A stretch of 6,378 nt of DNA, from NCBI GenBank assembly GCA_049520395.1, contig JBEKPV010000186.1, positions 1 through 6,378 of the forward strand, given 5' to 3'. Shown in pieces: positions 1-5,865 of this stretch. Both the position numbers and the translations under genes were made by a program. Below the pieces are notes generated by a model. The model was not told the origin of the DNA. It was given only the letters and a program-made list of their open reading frames with translations, and ran no database searches. The DNA comes from UBA1161 sp049520395 (GTDB lineage Bacteria; Planctomycetota; Phycisphaerae; Tepidisphaerales; Tepidisphaeraceae). Position 1 is the stretch's first letter, and every line of letters begins with the position of its first letter.

Positions 1-128
1 AACTTCGTGCGTCGTCTGCGGCGGGTACGACTATGGGTTTTAGGAAAAATAATCCTATATCATGTCCACCGTAAGCTCAGTCTCCTCAACGCCCAGGCGG
101 CTTAGATGCGCTATGTTGCCGGTACCCC

Positions 129-151
129 GGGGAGAGGGCGAGGGTGAGGGG
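129..151 (+). repeat. G-quadruplex-type motif, possible dispersed intergenic repeat
   Basis: Four G-tracts lie at 129-132, 136-138, 142-144 and 148-151. They are separated by three loops of exactly 3 nt (AGA, CGA, TGA), which meets the canonical intramolecular G-quadruplex pattern. The first tract is also half of a CCCCGGGG palindrome (125-132). G-rich strings of this GGGAGAGGG/GAGGGTGAGGGG kind occur as scattered intergenic repeats in many GC-rich bacterial genomes, so a dispersed repeat is as likely as a local regulatory structure. It lies about 180 nt upstream of the predicted sdhC promoter and would therefore not be in the sdh transcript leader. Folding and copy number are not visible from one window. 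Confidence 0.5.
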
Positions 152-214
152 CAGAACGCAGACAGTCGCAAAGCAAACCAAAATTCGCTGGTGGTTCAGT
201 TTGCCGAAAGAAAG

Positions 215-236
215 CCAACGGATAGCAATCCGTTGG
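215..236. repeat. Perfect 9-bp inverted repeat (stem-loop)
   Basis: CCAACGGAT (215-223) pairs perfectly with ATCCGTTGG (228-236) around a 4-nt loop, AGCA. A second, weaker hairpin arm pair, GGGC and GCCC around ATTTAG, follows immediately at 236-249. No run of T follows on either strand, so a classical intrinsic terminator is not supported. It could be the terminator-like end of an upstream transcript, a protein-binding palindrome, or a REP-like dispersed palindrome. It lies about 100 nt upstream of the predicted sdhC -35 element. Confidence 0.5.
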
Positions 237-332
237 GGCATTTAGGCCCTCGCGCGCGCAAACTCACCCACCACCCAAATTTCATCATTCAGCAATCTCT
301 CGGATCCCGAGCCGCGCCGATTCCCCATACTT

Positions 333-362
333 TTGCATCGCGCCCCAGCCCCCCCATATAAT
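333..362 (+). promoter_or_regulatory. Sigma70-like promoter for sdhC-sdhA
   Basis: A perfect -10 hexamer, TATAAT, lies at 357-362. TTGCAT (333-338) sits 18 bp upstream in the -35 position and matches the first three bases of TTGACA. Transcription would start near 369-370, giving a leader of about 25 nt before the sdhC GTG at 394. The spacer includes a run of seven C (349-355) one base before the -10. This is the best promoter match seen in the window and fits the first gene of the rightward run. Assignment to a sigma70-type factor is by consensus only. Confidence 0.55.
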
Positions 363-376
363 CAAAACCCATAGAT

Positions 377-384
377 AAGAAAGG
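377..384 (+). promoter_or_regulatory. Ribosome binding site for sdhC
   Basis: The purine-rich stretch AAGAAAGG ends 9 nt before the GTG at 394. It is the only Shine-Dalgarno-like sequence near the start and supports GTG 394 as the initiation codon. No ATG lies between it and the conserved first helix of SdhC. Confidence 0.5.
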
Positions 385-393
385 CAATTCCCC

Positions 394-1083
394 GTGTCCC
401 AGGCCGTCGCTCCCGAACTCGCCTCCGCCCCTCCCAGCGCAACCTATTTCCTGCTCCGCCGCCTCCATTCCCTCACCGGCCTGGTCTTCGGCGGCTACAT
501 CATCATCCACCTCCTCGTCAACGCCACGCTCGTCGAGGGCACTCACCCCGACATCTACCAAATGCAAGTCGACAAGATTCACTCCCTCCCCTTCCTCTGG
601 GCCGTCGAGTGGATTTTCATTTACCTCCCCATCATCTATCACACGATCTACGGCCTCTGGATCACCGTCACCGGCCGTCCCAACGTCGTCGCCTACCCTT
701 TCGGCAAAAATTATTTCTATCTCCTCCAGCGCCTCAGCGCCCTGATCATCGTCCTCTTCGTCCTCTTCCACGTTTTGGCGATGAAGGGATTCCTCTCCGA
801 CCAGCTCAGTTTCGACCCCGGCAACGCCACCAGCACCACCGTCCGCCACATCAACGCCAGCTTCTGGATCGCCTACCTCGTTTATCCGATCGGCATCACC
901 GCCTCCTGCTTCCACCTCGCCAACGGCTTCTGGACCGCCGCCATCACCTGGGGCCTGACCATCAGCAACGGCGCCCAACAGCGCTGGGGCGTCGTCTGCG
1001 CCGGACTCTTCGCTTTCACGCTTTTCTGCGGATTCCTGGCCCTGGGAGCCGCCATTCACGACGGATCAATGCTCGTGCACTAG
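394..1083 (+). CDS. sdhC: Succinate dehydrogenase cytochrome b558 subunit
   Basis: The 229-residue product is the membrane anchor of succinate:quinone oxidoreductase (complex II). It carries electrons from the flavoprotein/iron-sulfur part to quinone through heme b. It resembles the Bacillus subtilis SdhC family (single cytochrome b, two hemes). Shared landmarks are R-R-L-H-S-L-x-G (22-29), I-H-L-L-V-N (38-43), Y-H-T-I-Y-G (82-87), L-Q-R (111-113), F-H-V (125-127) and F-H-L-A-N-G-x-W (173-180). By comparison with that family, H39, H83, H126 and H174 are the likely heme ligands. Five hydrophobic helices are visible at about 29-47, 68-92, 111-134, 157-188 and 198-221. The GTG start has a ribosome binding site, and the N-terminal 17 residues are Ala/Pro-rich. 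It leads a run with sdhA 9 nt downstream. Menaquinone as partner is inferred from the family type. Third codon positions are strongly biased to C. Confidence 0.95.
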   Translation: MSQAVAPELASAPPSATYFLLRRLHSLTGLVFGGYIIIHLLVNATLVEGTHPDIYQMQVDKIHSLPFLWAVEWIFIYLPIIYHTIYGLWITVTGRPNVVAYPFGKNYFYLLQRLSALIIVLFVLFHVLAMKGFLSDQLSFDPGNATSTTVRHINASFWIAYLVYPIGITASCFHLANGFWTAAITWGLTISNGAQQRWGVVCAGLFAFTLFCGFLALGAAIHDGSMLVH

Positions 1084-1092
1084 AATAAACTA

Positions 1093-3000
1093 ATGCCCAC
1101 CGCTTCAAAAAAACGCGTGATCGTCGTCGGCGGCGGATTGGCCGGCCTCGCCGCCACCATCAAGCTCGCCGAGGAGGGGGTCGCCGTCGATCTCTTCTCC
1201 ATGGTCCCCGTCAAACGCAGCCACAGCGTCTGCGCCCAGGGCGGCATCAACGCCTGCAACGACATCGCCCGACAGCAAGGCTACAGCGAATGGATGCACT
1301 TCGACGAGACCATCCTCGGCGGCGATTTTCTCGCCGACCAGCCTCCCGTCCTCGAGATGTGCAACTGGGCCCCGCGCATCATCGACGTCCTCGACCGCAT
1401 GGGCGTCCCTTTCAATCGCACCCCCGAAGGCCAGCGCGCCCTCCGCCTCTTCGGCGGCTCCCTCTTCAAACGCACCTTTTTCTCCGGCGCCACCACCGGA
1501 CAGCAATTGCTCTACGCCCTCGATGAGCAAACCCGCCGCCGCGAGGCCGAGGGGATGGTCCAAAAATACGAGTTCTGGGAATTCCTCGCCCCGGTCCTGC
1601 ACGACGGCCGCTGCGTCGGCATCGTCGCCCAGGACATGCGAACCATGCAAATCCGCTCCTTCCGCGCCGACGCCGTCGTCATGGCGACCGGCGGCAACGG
1701 GCTGATCTTCGGCAAATCCACCATGTCCGTCATCTGCACCGGCGGCGCCGCCTCCCGCTGCTATCAAGCCGGCGCCAAATACGCCAACCCCGAATTCATC
1801 CAGGTCCATCCCACCGCCATCCCCGGCGAGGATAAGTGCCGCCTCATCAGCGAATCCGCCCGCGGCGAGGGCGGCCGCGTCTGGGTCCCCAAACGACCCG
1901 CCGACGCTCGCTACCCCAACAACATCCCCGAATCCGAACGCTTCTATTTCCTCGAGGAACGCTACCCCAAATACGGCAACCTCGTCCCCCGCGACATCGC
2001 CACCCGCGAAATCTTCCAGGTCTGCACCGAAATGAAACTCGGCGTCGGCGGCGGGAATATGGTCTATCTCGATCTCGCCGACGTCGTCAAAAAAATCGGC
2101 CGCGCCGCCGTGCTCGCCAAGCTCGAAGGCATCCTGGAAATCTACCAAAAATTCGTCGGCACCGATCCGCTCGACGAGCCCATGAAAATCTTCCCCGCCG
2201 TCCACTATTCCATGGGCGGCCTCTGGATGGGCTTCAAAAAGGACGAAAAAACCGGCGGACTCAAATTCGGCGACCCCGCCAACATGTCCACCAGCATCCC
2301 CGGCCTCTACGCCATGGGCGAAGTCTCCTTCGCCTATCACGGCGCCAATCGCCTCGGCGCCAATTCGCTCCTCAGTTGCATCTTCGACGGCCTCTTCGGC
2401 GGAACCTGCGTCAAAAATTATTGCACCGACGCCTCCACCCTCGCCGCCGCCGACGTCCCGCAAAGCGTTTACGACGCCGCCGAGCAACAACAGTCCGATC
2501 GCCAGAATCAGTTGCTCGCCAGCCGGGGCGACGAAAATCCCTATCTTCTCTGGCGCGAAATGGGCCGATGGATGACCGATTACTGCACCGTCGTCCGCGA
2601 CAACGCCCGCCTCACCCAGACCTTGGATCGCTGTCAGCAGTGGAAAGATCGCTATAAAAAAATAACCCTCTCCGACACCGGAATGTGGACCAATCAGAAT
2701 TTGAGTTTCACCCGCGCCGTCCGCGACATGATCGTATTAGCCGAGGCGATCATCCAGGGCGCCCTGCAGCGCAACGAATCGCGCGGCGCGCACTACAAGC
2801 CCGCCTTCCCGCATCGCGACGACGAGGATTATTTGAAGGCCACGATCGCCACCTACGACGCCGCCGCCGACGCGCCGCGCATCGATTACGGCCCCGTCGA
2901 CATCAGCCTGATCCCCCCGCGGGCGCGCGAATACGGGAAAAAATCGACCCCCGCCCCGGCCAAGCCCGAGGCGCAGCGCGTCCCCGCGGCCCTAACGTGA
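1093..3000 (+). CDS. sdhA: Succinate dehydrogenase flavoprotein subunit
   Basis: This 635-residue subunit oxidises succinate to fumarate on a covalently bound FAD, at the membrane face with SdhC. The N-terminal Rossmann motif G-G-G-L-A-G-L is at 13-19. The flavinylation motif S-H-S-V-C-A-Q-G-G is at 43-51, with H44 the expected FAD-linked histidine. Substrate-site features follow: V-H-P-T (238-241), E-S-A-R-G-E-G-G (254-261), L-V-P-R-D (297-301, R300 as likely proton-shuttle arginine), H-Y-S-M-G-G (371-376) and H-G-A-N-R-L-G-A-N-S (416-425), with R420 binding dicarboxylate. All residues needed for activity appear present. Length and motifs match the Bacillus-type SdhA/FrdA group. The ATG follows sdhC by 9 nt with no Shine-Dalgarno sequence, so translational coupling is likely. 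The last 20 or so residues are a Lys/Pro/Ala-rich tail. No sdhB follows. Fumarate reductase as the physiological direction cannot be excluded. Confidence 0.96.
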   Translation: MPTASKKRVIVVGGGLAGLAATIKLAEEGVAVDLFSMVPVKRSHSVCAQGGINACNDIARQQGYSEWMHFDETILGGDFLADQPPVLEMCNWAPRIIDVLDRMGVPFNRTPEGQRALRLFGGSLFKRTFFSGATTGQQLLYALDEQTRRREAEGMVQKYEFWEFLAPVLHDGRCVGIVAQDMRTMQIRSFRADAVVMATGGNGLIFGKSTMSVICTGGAASRCYQAGAKYANPEFIQVHPTAIPGEDKCRLISESARGEGGRVWVPKRPADARYPNNIPESERFYFLEERYPKYGNLVPRDIATREIFQVCTEMKLGVGGGNMVYLDLADVVKKIGRAAVLAKLEGILEIYQKFVGTDPLDEPMKIFPAVHYSMGGLWMGFKKDEKTGGLKFGDPANMSTSIPGLYAMGEVSFAYHGANRLGANSLLSCIFDGLFGGTCVKNYCTDASTLAAADVPQSVYDAAEQQQSDRQNQLLASRGDENPYLLWREMGRWMTDYCTVVRDNARLTQTLDRCQQWKDRYKKITLSDTGMWTNQNLSFTRAVRDMIVLAEAIIQGALQRNESRGAHYKPAFPHRDDEDYLKATIATYDAAADAPRIDYGPVDISLIPPRAREYGKKSTPAPAKPEAQRVPAALT

Positions 3001-4541
3001 ACCCAGCCGCCCGGCGACATTTTCCCCGCATCATCCTGCTGATTCTGCTGCTCATCGGCGGAATCCTGCGCTGCCGCAGCATCGATCGCGAAGGCCAGTC
3101 CCCCGATGAATTCTGGTCCGTCTATTTGTCAACCGGCCGCGCCCAAACCATTTTTTCCCTGCCGCCGGGCAAGCTGCTCGATCCTCCCCCGCCGGCGACT
3201 CTCCGCAGCGCGCCCTCCTGGCCGCACGTTTGGACGGGGATGATCAACGCCATTCATCCCCCGCTCTATCACGTGATTTTGCGATGGTGGATGGACCTCT
3301 TCGGCGACTCCGACGCCGTCACCCGCGCGATGTCCGGATTGTTTTCACTCGCCGGCGCGGTCGTGCTCTACGACGCTCTCCGCCGCGCCGGTGAGCCAAC
3401 CGCCGGCCTGATCGCCGCCGCGATGATGATCTTCGCCGTCGGCCAGATCGACATGAGCCAGCAAACCCGCAGCTACACCATGCTCGCATTCTGCGGCGTC
3501 GTCGCCTGCCACGCCGTCATTCGCATCGAAACCTGCGGCGCCTATTTATGCACCCTGCGCGAATTATCGCTCGCCTGGATCGCCGCGCTGCTCACGCATT
3601 ATCTGGCGGTGCCGGCGCTGGGCGGACTGGGCCTCTACGCCCTGATCCGCCTGCGCGGCCGCGACCGAAATCGCACCGTCGCCGCCATGCTGATCTCATC
3701 GCTGGTGGCGCTAGCCCTCTGGTATCCCTGGCTGCGGCGGCAATATCCGCTGTTCACCTCCGATTACACCTGGCTCCACGAGCCCACCCCCGGCATTCAT
3801 CAGGCGATGTTGCGCGTGCTTTATATTCCAGCCGCCCAGCTTTACGGCCGCCCCGCGCTGCTGGCCACCATTGCCCCGGCGGTCATCGTCTACCTGCTGC
3901 CGCTATTATGGATCAAGCGCAAACCACAAATGCTCATCTGGTGGTTCTGGACGGCCGGCGTGATTTTCTCGCTGACCCTGCGCGACTTGGCGAGCCACAC
4001 GCTGCTCAGCGCCTTTCCAAAATACACATTCGCCGCTTCGCCCGCGATTTGCGCCCTGGCGTCGATCCCATCGCCGCTGCCCGGTTGGCGCCGCTGGATT
4101 CTTCCGGGCGCAATGCTTTTCAGCGTCGTCGTCGCCACGGTCCAGCGCTGGCAGCAAGGCCCGCCGCCGCAGGCGGATTGGCGCGGACTTTCGCGGCAAA
4201 TCGACCAGTGGGCCGCCCCCCGCGATCCGCTGATTTTCGCCCCCGATCCGTTCTGGGGCTCGCCCGCGTTCAGCTATATCGCCCTGATGCATTATGTTCC
4301 CGATTCGCAGCGCCCGATCCTGATGCTTGCCCGGCCCGCCGATGCCTCGGTGCTCCGCCAATTATCCGGATTCAATCGAATCTGGCTCATTCGCCCCATG
4401 GCCGCTCCGCAAATCGATTGGCTCCCCGGCTGGATCGTTTTGAAATCGACCGCCCGCCCCGACGCGGCGTTTGTACTGGAAATGGTCCCCGCTATTTCAC
4501 AATCGTCGTCGCCGCCAGCGAACCGATCACCCGCACCATGA
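2997..4541 (+). CDS. Polytopic membrane glycosyltransferase, PMT/GT39-like
   Basis: The 514-residue protein looks like an integral-membrane glycosyltransferase of the dolichyl-phosphate-mannose-protein mannosyltransferase/ArnT superfamily, which moves a sugar from a polyprenyl-phosphate donor to an acceptor outside the membrane. A first helix (12-24) is followed by S-P-D-E-F-W (35-40), where D37-E38 is in the position of the catalytic acidic residue of the first external loop. H-P-P-L-Y-H (87-92), a W-x-x-L-F-G-D-S stretch (98-105), Q-T-R-S-Y (156-160) and T-H-Y-L-A-V-P (200-206) are typical family landmarks. About eight or more further hydrophobic helices run to about residue 380, then a soluble C-terminal region. 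The GTG start overlaps the sdhA TGA as GTGA. The first internal ATG would remove helix 1 and the D-E motif, so GTG is preferred although no Shine-Dalgarno sequence is seen. Donor and acceptor are unknown. The last 16 residues are Ser/Pro-rich and lie over the oppositely oriented lipoprotein gene. Confidence 0.8.
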   Translation: MNPAARRHFPRIILLILLLIGGILRCRSIDREGQSPDEFWSVYLSTGRAQTIFSLPPGKLLDPPPPATLRSAPSWPHVWTGMINAIHPPLYHVILRWWMDLFGDSDAVTRAMSGLFSLAGAVVLYDALRRAGEPTAGLIAAAMMIFAVGQIDMSQQTRSYTMLAFCGVVACHAVIRIETCGAYLCTLRELSLAWIAALLTHYLAVPALGGLGLYALIRLRGRDRNRTVAAMLISSLVALALWYPWLRRQYPLFTSDYTWLHEPTPGIHQAMLRVLYIPAAQLYGRPALLATIAPAVIVYLLPLLWIKRKPQMLIWWFWTAGVIFSLTLRDLASHTLLSAFPKYTFAASPAICALASIPSPLPGWRRWILPGAMLFSVVVATVQRWQQGPPPQADWRGLSRQIDQWAAPRDPLIFAPDPFWGSPAFSYIALMHYVPDSQRPILMLARPADASVLRQLSGFNRIWLIRPMAAPQIDWLPGWIVLKSTARPDAAFVLEMVPAISQSSSPPANRSPAP

Positions 4542-5121
4542 CCGGCGGCGGCGGGACGAGCGTCCCCTCGTCCGGCGTGCCAAACATCCAGAACGTCCCC
4601 TCAATCACAACCTGCACTTGCGGAGCCTGACCCGAAAAATGCACCGTCACGTCCATCGGCTGCAGCACCGTTTTCTGCTGGTTGAGGAAAATCCCGTACG
4701 GCGTATCCTCGCGCTGGCTGCTTTCCGATTTGGCCGTCCAAACCGCCTGCGAGATGTCGGATGCATCGGAAATATCCGGCAACACCATGTCGAAGTCGTA
4801 CGAATCGGCCATTTCGCTGCCCGTCAAATCCCCGGGCGGCTCGTTGCTGTAGAGGCGCGCCTCGATTTTCCCGTCGGCCTGGGTCAATCGGAGCATCGCC
4901 GGGCCGAACCAGCGCGGCTGATCGCCGATCAGGAGCGTGGAACTCACCGGCTCTGTCGCCGCCGTCGCGGCGCTAGCCGTCGGCTGCGTCGCCGGCGCGC
5001 TCGAACCGCTTGGGCTTCGCCCGCAGCCTACAATCAGCACGGCGCAGCAACTCAGCAGCGAGATCGCCTTCAATGGCAGTTTGCCCACGCAAGTCAGTAT
5101 ACTATTTTTCGCCTCGATCAT
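4492..5121 (-). CDS. Putative lipoprotein of unknown function
   Basis: I do not recognise the family. The 209-residue product begins with a basic n-region (K5, K14, K18) and a hydrophobic stretch (19-31) ending in the lipobox I-V-G-C (30-33), so C33 is the expected lipidated cysteine. A low-complexity Ser/Ala/Thr/Pro linker (about 34-57) leads to a soluble domain. That domain has W-F-G-P-A-M-L-R-L (about 66-74), an acidic mid-section and an alternating beta-like C-terminus with V-T-V-H-F and V-Q-V-V-I-E-G-T-F-W. It should be anchored in a membrane and face the periplasm or outside. ATG 5121 has GGAG 8 nt upstream. GTG at 5088 would give a shorter, equally good signal peptide, and ATG 5238 would add an implausible 39 residues. 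Its start interlocks with the zinc-ribbon gene, and its 3' end overlaps the glycosyltransferase gene by 50 bp. The lipoprotein call is fairly firm; the function is unknown. Confidence 0.75.
   Translation of the reverse strand: MIEAKNSILTCVGKLPLKAISLLSCCAVLIVGCGRSPSGSSAPATQPTASAATAATEPVSSTLLIGDQPRWFGPAMLRLTQADGKIEARLYSNEPPGDLTGSEMADSYDFDMVLPDISDASDISQAVWTAKSESSQREDTPYGIFLNQQKTVLQPMDVTVHFSGQAPQVQVVIEGTFWMFGTPDEGTLVPPPPVMVRVIGSLAATTIVK
4554..4573. other. Stem-loop just past the glycosyltransferase stop
   Basis: GGACGAG (4554-4560) pairs with CTCGTCC (4567-4573) around a 6-nt loop, 12 nt after the glycosyltransferase stop codon and inside the lipoprotein coding region. An alternative pairing, GGGACG with CGTCCC (4553-4566), competes with it. 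No T-run follows in the rightward direction, so this is at most a weak, U-less terminator or processing site for the sdh-glycosyltransferase transcript. It may also be chance in GC-rich coding DNA. Confidence 0.2.
5096..5103. promoter_or_regulatory. Palindromic -10-like element, possible divergent promoter
   Basis: The 8-bp palindrome AGTATACT presents TATACT (five of six bases of TATAAT) on both strands: at 5098-5103 rightward and 5101-5096 leftward. Rightward, transcription would start near 5110, about 10 nt before ATG 5120. Leftward, it would start near 5089, just before the alternative lipoprotein GTG at 5088. I find no good -35 hexamer at the right spacing on either strand and no extended -10 TG, so the support is the symmetry and the position between divergent genes. 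Confidence 0.3.
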
Positions 5122-5848
5122 GGCCACGACTCCGCCGACCGAAACCGACATCCTGTGCGAGAACTGCGGGTACATTCTCAACGGACTTCCCGAATCCGGC
5201 AACTGCCCCGAATGCGGCTCGCCCATCGAACTGAGCATCGCCCAGCGCCATCGCCTTCCGCCGCTTTGGGAACAGCCCGCGCCGTCGGCGTTGGCGCGTT
5301 ATTTGCGAACCACGCTGGAGATCATTTTTCGCCCGACCCGATTTTTCCGCTCCACGACCTCGCGCGGCGATTTGCCCGCGGCGCGGCGATTCGCCGAAAT
5401 TCAGTGGGTGCTCACGTCCATCATGCTCGGCATCGCCGGCTGGCTGCATTACAACATTTACCAGCATGTCATTCTGCGCAGTTCGCCCGGTATGATGAAT
5501 TACGCGATTCTGCTGATCTGCCCGCCGATCGTTTACGCCCTGATCATTTCGACCCAGCGGCTGGCCGCGCGACTCACCGTCTGGGAGGCGACGTATCGGG
5601 GGTATCGTTTGCCGCACCCGGTGGTGCGCCGCGCCCTTGATTACCACGCGGCCCATTCGCTGCCGGTGGCGCTGATGGTGCTGCTGACCGTCGCCAGTTA
5701 CACTGGGCTGGAATCAACCGGACATTTGCCGCTCTCCAGCGTCCTGGATTATTTGTACGTTCTTAGCGCCGAAGTTTTCGTCGCGGCCATTTATTTGTTC
5801 TACACCTATTGGATCGCCATGCGCAATCTCATGTATGCCAATCGCTGA
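5120..5848 (+). CDS. Zinc-ribbon membrane protein, planctomycete type
   Basis: The 242-residue protein starts with a four-cysteine zinc ribbon: C13-x2-C16-G-Y-x-L-x-G-L-P and C29-P-E-C32-G. This pattern is frequent at the N-terminus of planctomycete membrane proteins of unknown role. A linker rich in Pro and Arg (about 43-90) is followed by four hydrophobic segments at about 94-114, 126-145, 179-197 and 208-233. The ribbon should lie in the cytoplasm. A conserved-looking G-Y-R-L-P-H-P-V-V-R-R-A-L-D-Y-H stretch (161-176) precedes the third segment. No enzymatic motif is seen, so no function is assigned; zinc binding is inferred from the cysteines. ATG 5120 has no Shine-Dalgarno sequence, and a very short leader is predicted from the -10-like element at 5098. 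It is followed after 17 nt by the deacetylase-like gene, probably in the same transcript. Confidence 0.85.
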   Translation: MATTPPTETDILCENCGYILNGLPESGNCPECGSPIELSIAQRHRLPPLWEQPAPSALARYLRTTLEIIFRPTRFFRSTTSRGDLPAARRFAEIQWVLTSIMLGIAGWLHYNIYQHVILRSSPGMMNYAILLICPPIVYALIISTQRLAARLTVWEATYRGYRLPHPVVRRALDYHAAHSLPVALMVLLTVASYTGLESTGHLPLSSVLDYLYVLSAEVFVAAIYLFYTYWIAMRNLMYANR

Positions 5849-5849
5849 T

Positions 5850-5855
5850 AAGGGG
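5850..5855 (+). promoter_or_regulatory. Ribosome binding site for the deacetylase-like gene
   Basis: AAGGGG lies 10 nt before ATG 5866, within the 17-nt gap after the zinc-ribbon gene. It is a clear Shine-Dalgarno-like site in a window where several starts lack one, and it fixes ATG 5866 as the start. Confidence 0.6.
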
Positions 5856-5865
5856 TCGTCCTGAG

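Larger units (their letters stand above)
1..393. other. Intergenic/leader region upstream of sdhC
   Basis: No convincing complete gene is seen here on either strand. The region is more mixed in composition than the coding DNA to its right. It contains a four-tract G-run motif (129-151), a perfect 9-bp stem-loop (215-236), a short 5-bp hairpin (299-311, CTCGG/CCGAG) and a promoter-like element just before sdhC (333-362). At the extreme left, one forward frame reads through a C-V-V-C-G-G-Y motif to a TAG at 41-43. That could be the last codons of an upstream gene with a C-terminal zinc-binding motif, but 13 codons are too few to decide. An open frame at 62-361 runs across the G-run and the hairpin, shows no family resemblance and is not called. 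Confidence 0.6.

Noticed and set aside
25..60. Short TAGGA/TCCTA hairpin in an A/T-rich stretch as a terminator
   Set aside because: Only 5 bp of mostly weak stem and no T-run after it; insufficient for a terminator call.
62..361. 99-codon forward open frame before sdhC
   Set aside because: It runs through the G-run motif, the hairpin and the promoter, has no domain-like sequence, and ends in low-complexity Ser/Pro residues. Non-coding structure explains it better.
289..1059. 256-codon open frame antisense to sdhC
   Set aside because: Very acidic, low-complexity translation that mirrors the C-ending codon bias of sdhC; it also crosses the predicted promoter.
1105..2490. 461-codon open frame antisense to sdhA
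   Set aside because: It is a Gly/Ala/Asp/Glu/Val-rich shadow produced by C-ending codons on the sense strand. sdhA itself is certain from its motifs.
1836..2657. 273-codon Arg/Pro/His-rich forward frame inside sdhA
   Set aside because: Out-of-frame reading of GC-rich coding DNA; no plausible protein composition.
2685..2996. Upstream extension of the glycosyltransferase frame into sdhA
   Set aside because: The extension is Arg/Pro-rich shadow sequence over the SdhA C-terminus. The GTG at 2997 directly precedes the basic residues and first membrane helix expected at the true N-terminus.
3548..4630. 360-codon forward frame overlapping the glycosyltransferase
   Set aside because: Arg/Ala/Pro-rich shadow; the glycosyltransferase frame shows helices and family motifs over the same DNA.
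5122..5238. Longer lipoprotein start at ATG 5238
   Set aside because: It would add 39 residues before the signal peptide, antisense to the zinc-ribbon codons, and would spoil a normal lipoprotein N-terminus.
4471..5640. 389-codon Arg/His-rich forward frame across the lipoprotein and zinc-ribbon genes
   Set aside because: It spans two better-supported genes in other frames and has the composition of an out-of-frame reading.
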